Shown one piece after another: positions 13,357 through 17,705 of a DNA stretch of 17,705 bases (the stretch's first letter is position 1; every line of letters begins with the position of its first letter). The DNA lies in NCBI GenBank assembly GCA_002347705.1, contig DDWY01000002.1, positions 1-17,705 of the forward strand, given 5' to 3'. This DNA is from Anaerolineaceae bacterium UBA2274 (GTDB taxonomy: Bacteria > Chloroflexota > Anaerolineae > Anaerolineales > Anaerolineaceae). The notes beneath the pieces are model-generated. The model saw only the letters and a program-made list of their open reading frames with translations, did not search any database and had not been told where the DNA came from. Position numbers and translations under genes: made by a program.

Positions 13357-15048
13357 TCAATTTGCTCCTGTAAAAAGATTTAATCGCACCCAAAGGACAC
13401 CTTTTTGTGAGACCAATGGCAATGGCTCTCCAAGCAAAGTCTTCAGGAAATCAACTGGTTTTACCACCAGTTTGTCAATTTGTCGAAAAAGTACCACATT
13501 TCTCCCGCGGTACGCATCAGCCGCAGAGAAATCTGCATCGCTGGCTGAAATTACCAAATCCGTCTGCGATAAACTTTGCGTATTTTTCCAAGCGGTTTGA
13601 TTTCTGAAAAACCAGGACAATTGCTGCTCCAAATCACCCAGATCATAAGTGATTTCTGTTTTATCTGCCCGTCCGTCCCGATCGATTTCATCCATAACGA
13701 TTTCAATATCGTTGTTTGGCAGCACAATCGGTCCTGCCAGTAAGCTTAGGGTCATCGACTCTTGCTGTGACCTGACCGATCGCAGGCTGATTCCAATCGT
13801 CATGACCAAAAGGACGATCAGCAGGCTGTTGCGCAGTGCCTGCCCACTCACCTGTCCTGACCATCCCAACCTCACCAAAATAGTGGATATCACCAACAGC
13901 AAAACTCCAGCCAATATGGCTAAAAGTGCCAATCTGAAATCCTGGGTGTTTGGCGCTGTGTCGATCAATCGCCCGCTCACCATTTGAATGTAAACCAGGA
14001 TCACAATCTGGAAGAAAGTAACCCCCAGGATGATTTCCCGTTTATCCGTTCCCTGCTCGATGATCGTCAAGATAATCTCTGCCGCCCCCAACCATGCTAA
14101 CACTGCAGCAAAGGCCAGCAGCCCCAAATCCTGCCTGCCCAGCAGCACGCTCAGCAATACGCTAAAAGCCCAGCCAAGTAGAAATGGCAAGTTCTTCAGA
14201 GGGCGATGATTAAGTAAATCCTCCACTAAAGCCCATATCGCAAAGAATAAAGGTAATATGTTATACGCAATTGCTGCAATTATCAACTGGTAAGCTGGAA
14301 TTTCATAGCTTTTACCAAAAAGGAGGAGGAGTTCCACCAGTCCAGCTCCCACACCCCCCAGACCTTCAGTGCAGAGCAGAAAAGCGCTGCTGATAAGCAA
14401 CAGGCTGACAACAAAGCTGGTTAGTAGCGGCACCAAAAAGGCTTTTGTAGAGTATGAGGTTCTAATGAATTCAAATTGCCCGCGTTTTCGCCAGACCAGA
14501 AAGACTGCCACCACGACCAATGCAAGCACCCAAAAGCTGTATCCACCCAAAAATGCGAACGCCAACATACTGCCTGCCAGCACGGGTCGCTGATATTTCA
14601 GTGCCGTGAATGCCCAGCAAATTCCAGCCAGAACAAAAATCGGGGTTACAATTTGGCGCGAAAAGCTTACCAATATCGGATCGATTGCCATCCCTAAAGC
14701 CAGCAAAAACGCAAGCCTTTTTCCAAGCGCGTCCTGCCAAAACCAGGATACCAGGATCAATGAGCTGCCAGCCAGAACCGGCATCAATCTCGCAAAAAAG
14801 AAGCTCGGCTCGAAAAGGTAGAACAAAAGCGCGGTCGATCCCGCGTAGCTCATGTTGCCTGGCAATCCAGCAACATCCCCGGTTGCCATCTGCCAGGCGC
14901 TCTGGGCAATTTGAGCTTCCGCCAGGGTGAAACGCATCTCCCCCAACCCCCATACCCTCAGTCCCAATCCAAGCAGCAAAGCCAGCAGGAACCAGGCAAA
15001 AAGGGAAGGTTTCTGCCCGCTCAGTCTGTCATTTGCATCCATTTGCAT
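13357..15048 (-). CDS. Polytopic membrane protein, GT-C/PMT-like (possibly Agl23-like)
   Basis: A 563-residue protein with at least ten hydrophobic segments and a soluble C-terminal domain of about 115 residues, after the last helix (around SLLIVLLVMTIGISL). After the first helix comes GLRVWGLGEMRFTLAEAQIA. Its position and shape match the first extracytoplasmic loop of GT-C glycosyltransferases and of the TIGR03663/Agl23-like family, which usually has an acidic D-E pair; here only Glu44 remains. GT-C enzymes transfer sugars from lipid-linked donors outside the membrane. With the acidic motif reduced, activity is uncertain. The gene starts 1 nt after the DUF2298 stop (ATG at 15048) and ends 2 nt before cmk. 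An in-frame ATG at 15066 overlapping the upstream gene is the alternative. In Chloroflexi and archaea DUF2298 proteins are often paired with TIGR03663 proteins, which supports this assignment. Confidence 0.7.
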   Translation of the reverse strand: MQMDANDRLSGQKPSLFAWFLLALLLGLGLRVWGLGEMRFTLAEAQIAQSAWQMATGDVAGLPGNMSYAGSTALLFYLFEPSFFFARLMPVLAGSSLILVSWFWQDALGKRLAFLLALGMAIDPILVSFSRQIVTPIFVLAGICWAFTALKYQRPVLAGSMLAFAFLGGYSFWVLALVVVAVFLVWRKRGQFEFIRTSYSTKAFLVPLLTSFVVSLLLISSAFLLCTEGLGGVGAGLVELLLLFGKSYEIPAYQLIIAAIAYNILPLFFAIWALVEDLLNHRPLKNLPFLLGWAFSVLLSVLLGRQDLGLLAFAAVLAWLGAAEIILTIIEQGTDKREIILGVTFFQIVILVYIQMVSGRLIDTAPNTQDFRLALLAILAGVLLLVISTILVRLGWSGQVSGQALRNSLLIVLLVMTIGISLRSVRSQQESMTLSLLAGPIVLPNNDIEIVMDEIDRDGRADKTEITYDLGDLEQQLSWFFRNQTAWKNTQSLSQTDLVISASDADFSAADAYRGRNVVLFRQIDKLVVKPVDFLKTLLGEPLPLVSQKGVLWVRLNLFTGAN

Positions 15049-15049
15049 A

Positions 15050-17701
15050 TTAAGGTCTAACCTCATAAATATCTACAGTTTGACTTTCAAAAACCTTTTC
15101 CAGGTGCTCATCAAACTTGTTTTGATCCACCTGGTAAGTACTGCGTTCAGTGTTCCCAAGCACGATGTAGCGAATATTATACATGTCGATGATAGCTTGT
15201 GCCCGTTCCCACTTGCTGGTGCTGTAGAGCTCGCGCACATCGGCTTGCCGGCTGCCAATCTCCTCGTAACCACCCCGCCATTGGGCTTCGTGCCCCACCC
15301 AGCCTAACACAGTCGGCATCCCGGAAAATGTCGAGATGCTGTTGTAGGTGGTGTAGCTGCCACCCGTATCGGATATGGCTTCGGTCATAACGCCCAGCGG
15401 TGCATCTGCCAGCCACTCTGCAGCTTTCATCTCATCACCGGCGCTCAAATTAAAATCCCGCTTTCCGTCCAGCGAGAGACCACTCGCCGGCTTAAATCCA
15501 TTGGTCTTGTTCCAGCCCTCTATCAGCGGAAAAGCCATCCCCACCAGCACGCCAAAAACCGCAAGCACGCCAAAGACCTTACTCCAGTCCTTCTGGCTGG
15601 CTTTCACGATCATCCACCCAAGCGCTATCAGCAGCGGCAGGATCATCAGGTAATCCAGGAAGGAACTGCCGTATTTGCCCAGTTTCTGCGCGCCGAAATC
15701 GCTCAAGATGACGCTTCCAGCCACTAAACTTGCAAAAATCAATGCCAACAGCCACCATCGGTCCCGCTTCTGGCCATCTGACCTGGGTTTAAATAGCATA
15801 ACCAACCCATAGGATCCCGCCAAAGACCATAGGATCCACGCCTGGTAGTAGAACTTGAAAATGGTGTTCATCCGCCAGCCAAACTGGTCGCGCAGATAAA
15901 TGAACTCCGGAACCAGGGTCAAAATCCCACCCAACAAAATCATCAGTAGCACGAACACCATCGGCTTTGCCAAAGTCGCCTGAACTGTCGCTTCTCCATC
16001 ACTTTCGTTCTTTTCAGTTTCGAAAGTGTGAACCTTTTCGAAAAGCTGGCTGATTCCCAGCCAAATCAACGCGAATAGAGTTATCCACGTCCCCGGGGCA
16101 ATCAAACGGTTCAAGAGGCTGTCCTTCAGCAATTCACCGGCGGAATTTGCCCCGTGCAATCCTAACAGCAGTCCTTTTGTCAATTCGATCTGCGTGCCGG
16201 CAAGCCCCAGAGCCCAACCAAAAATGAACAACACCAGAAACACTGATACCGTAACCCACAGTCCCTTCAACCAGGAAAGTTTTGAAATCTGCCCGGCTTT
16301 GCTGAACAAAAATCCAAAAATAGGCAGCAGCAAGGGTCCGAACATGATCCAGAAGTATTTCCCCTTGGTGAAGAATGACAGGCTCGGGATAACTCCGCCC
16401 GCCTGGGAGGAAAAACTCAGGTAAAAAGGCAGGAAGGCGACAATACTTAAGACGCCGCCAATCGCCCCAAAAGCAACCAATTCCCAAAATCGCTTGCCCG
16501 ACCAGCCGGCCGTTCGCGCGCGGTAGAGCATGAACGCCACGCCCATAAGCAGCAAGTAAAACGGGAAATCCCAAGTGTTCATGAAGCCAATCCCGCCGAG
16601 CGTGATGACCCCAAGCGCGATGGTCAGCCCCGAAGCAGGGATAATGAACCTGCCCAATCGGACGCAGCCTTCCCAGCCTCCCATAAAAGCGTTTAACGCC
16701 TGGGCGATCGCCAACAGCACCAAGGGCATTGAGAGCATGTGCGGATGGATATCCGCCAGCAAAAAAGTAAATGCCGGGAATTCATCGATCACTTCCACAG
16801 CTCTGCCGTCCAGTGTTCTGTCCTGCACCACCCGGCTTGCCTGCCACCACGACCATCCACCTCGTTGAGGTTTGATTGTCATCGCGTATGGTTCGCGCGT
16901 CAGCTCAGGGATATCCAGCTGCTCCCAGGAGCTCTCTGGCAGCACACCCCTGGCATGCAGCATATCCAATCCACTGAACCAGTTGCCCATCGCCAAAATC
17001 ATCAAAGGAGCAAGCAGAGCTAATATCGCTTTGTGCTTTCGTAAATATCCTCTGGTTCTTGTTGACTTTGCCGCTTCCTGGCGCAAACTCAGCAGATCCC
17101 AGAGGATCCCATAAGCCCCCACGGCGGTCATCCCATACCAAAACGCCGCCACCAGGTTATACCCCACGGAAGAGCTGACCCCCGTTATCCGGATCAGCAT
17201 GGCAGACAAAAGATAACCAAAGTAGTAGTAGGAGATGCTGTAGCCAGACAGCCATGGATCCATCGGCGGAAATCCGGGTGATTTGAGGATTCCATTGATG
17301 AATGCCATTTCCATGAATTTTTCTGTATGGATAATCTCGGGGTTAGCCGCCCTGATCAGCGCCATCAGCACAAATCCTGATAAGAATATAAGCTCTGCCC
17401 GAATGAAAAGTTTCTTGTTCTCTTTGATCCAGGAGAGGAGACTCTTTGGCTCTATTTTGGACAGCACAAGCAGGTTGATCGCTGCCAGGATCATCAGCGC
17501 TGTCACTTGCGAAACCAGATCGTTTCGCATCAATTGGATTGTGGTAAACCACCAAAAAATTGTTCCCCAGAGTAATAATCCCAGCGGTCGGAGCAAAAAT
17601 ATTCCCCGGGATGGCAATTTTTTCATCTCTGCATACGCCAGCGGTAGGATGACAACCGCCAACACCAGACTGAATGCATACCAGCTTAGAACTCCAATCA
17701 T
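15050..17701 (-). CDS. DUF2298 (Chlor_Arch_YYY-type) large membrane protein
   Basis: An 883-residue protein dominated by membrane helices, at least fifteen by eye. It carries the hallmarks of the DUF2298 family known from Chloroflexi and archaea: a charged loop near residues 119-165 with NPEIIHTEKFMEMAFINGI and SYYYFGYL, the mid-protein MNTWDFPFYLLL segment (about residue 375), and a C-terminal extracytoplasmic domain with GMPTVLGWVGHEAQWRGG, a D-V-R-E-L-Y motif and a Y-I-V-L-G-N-T-E-R strand. The biochemical role is not established; a part in glycosylation or in handling lipid-linked sugars is suspected because it is found with GT-C-like proteins. It is the first visible gene of the operon with the GT-C-like gene and cmk. 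The start (ATG at 17701) is 4 bases from the window edge, so its ribosome binding site is outside and the true start could be slightly further upstream. The N-terminus as given already aligns with the expected first helix. Confidence 0.85.
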   Translation of the reverse strand: MIGVLSWYAFSLVLAVVILPLAYAEMKKLPSRGIFLLRPLGLLLWGTIFWWFTTIQLMRNDLVSQVTALMILAAINLLVLSKIEPKSLLSWIKENKKLFIRAELIFLSGFVLMALIRAANPEIIHTEKFMEMAFINGILKSPGFPPMDPWLSGYSISYYYFGYLLSAMLIRITGVSSSVGYNLVAAFWYGMTAVGAYGILWDLLSLRQEAAKSTRTRGYLRKHKAILALLAPLMILAMGNWFSGLDMLHARGVLPESSWEQLDIPELTREPYAMTIKPQRGGWSWWQASRVVQDRTLDGRAVEVIDEFPAFTFLLADIHPHMLSMPLVLLAIAQALNAFMGGWEGCVRLGRFIIPASGLTIALGVITLGGIGFMNTWDFPFYLLLMGVAFMLYRARTAGWSGKRFWELVAFGAIGGVLSIVAFLPFYLSFSSQAGGVIPSLSFFTKGKYFWIMFGPLLLPIFGFLFSKAGQISKLSWLKGLWVTVSVFLVLFIFGWALGLAGTQIELTKGLLLGLHGANSAGELLKDSLLNRLIAPGTWITLFALIWLGISQLFEKVHTFETEKNESDGEATVQATLAKPMVFVLLMILLGGILTLVPEFIYLRDQFGWRMNTIFKFYYQAWILWSLAGSYGLVMLFKPRSDGQKRDRWWLLALIFASLVAGSVILSDFGAQKLGKYGSSFLDYLMILPLLIALGWMIVKASQKDWSKVFGVLAVFGVLVGMAFPLIEGWNKTNGFKPASGLSLDGKRDFNLSAGDEMKAAEWLADAPLGVMTEAISDTGGSYTTYNSISTFSGMPTVLGWVGHEAQWRGGYEEIGSRQADVRELYSTSKWERAQAIIDMYNIRYIVLGNTERSTYQVDQNKFDEHLEKVFESQTVDIYEVRP

Positions 17702-17705
17702 GCTC

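Noticed and set aside
16134..16574. 146-codon minus-strand frame inside the DUF2298 gene
   Set aside because: Overlaps the DUF2298 reading frame throughout in another register; the DUF2298 frame has family motifs on both sides.

Overview
The window most likely comes from a member of the Chloroflexota, probably class Anaerolineae. Three things point there. A DUF2298 (Chlor_Arch_YYY-type) giant membrane protein sits next to a second large GT-C-like membrane protein, a pairing known from Chloroflexi and archaea. The RNA polymerase beta' subunit lacks the proteobacterial SI3 insert and carries a large N-terminal coiled-coil insertion. The intergenic DNA holds degenerate GTCATTGCGA / CGAAGCA repeats. 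This is recognition by eye; no database search was possible.

Layout. The left edge (1-60, minus) is the first 20 codons of a gene that leaves the window, probably an IS5/IS1182-type transposase. A short divergent region follows. Next comes a tight plus-strand operon of three genes (186-2478): a PhnD-like substrate-binding lipoprotein with no permease or ATPase beside it, a SanA/YdcF-type (DUF218) membrane-anchored protein, and a small HD-domain phosphohydrolase. It meets the minus-strand gyrA gene tail to tail with only 2 bp between stop codons.

Everything from 2481 to the right edge is on the minus strand. Read in the direction of transcription from the right, a membrane operon comes first: a DUF2298 protein, a GT-C-like polytopic protein and cmk (cytidylate kinase), with gaps of 1 and 2 bp. 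About 700 bp of gene-free, repeat-rich DNA follows (11957-12652). Then comes an orphan multi-TM/GAF/PAS histidine kinase with its own extended -10 promoter and a 12-bp tandem repeat beside the -35. Next is rpoC, not preceded by rpoB, with a consensus-perfect TTGACA-18-TATAAT promoter and two 10-bp direct repeats spaced exactly 20 bp apart just upstream. Last comes a strong hairpin terminator and then gyrA.

Functionally the window is mostly core housekeeping: transcription (rpoC), DNA topology (gyrA) and nucleotide metabolism (cmk). These are interleaved with envelope genes (the DUF2298 pair, the SanA-like protein and the lipoprotein) and one sensor kinase. I do not see a defence system, CRISPR array, prophage or tRNA/rRNA gene. 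The most unusual material is regulatory: the rpoC control region, the kinase promoter and the repeat-rich gap. At protein level the unusual points are the insertion, bridge-helix variant and acidic tail of RpoC, and the divergent GyrA box.
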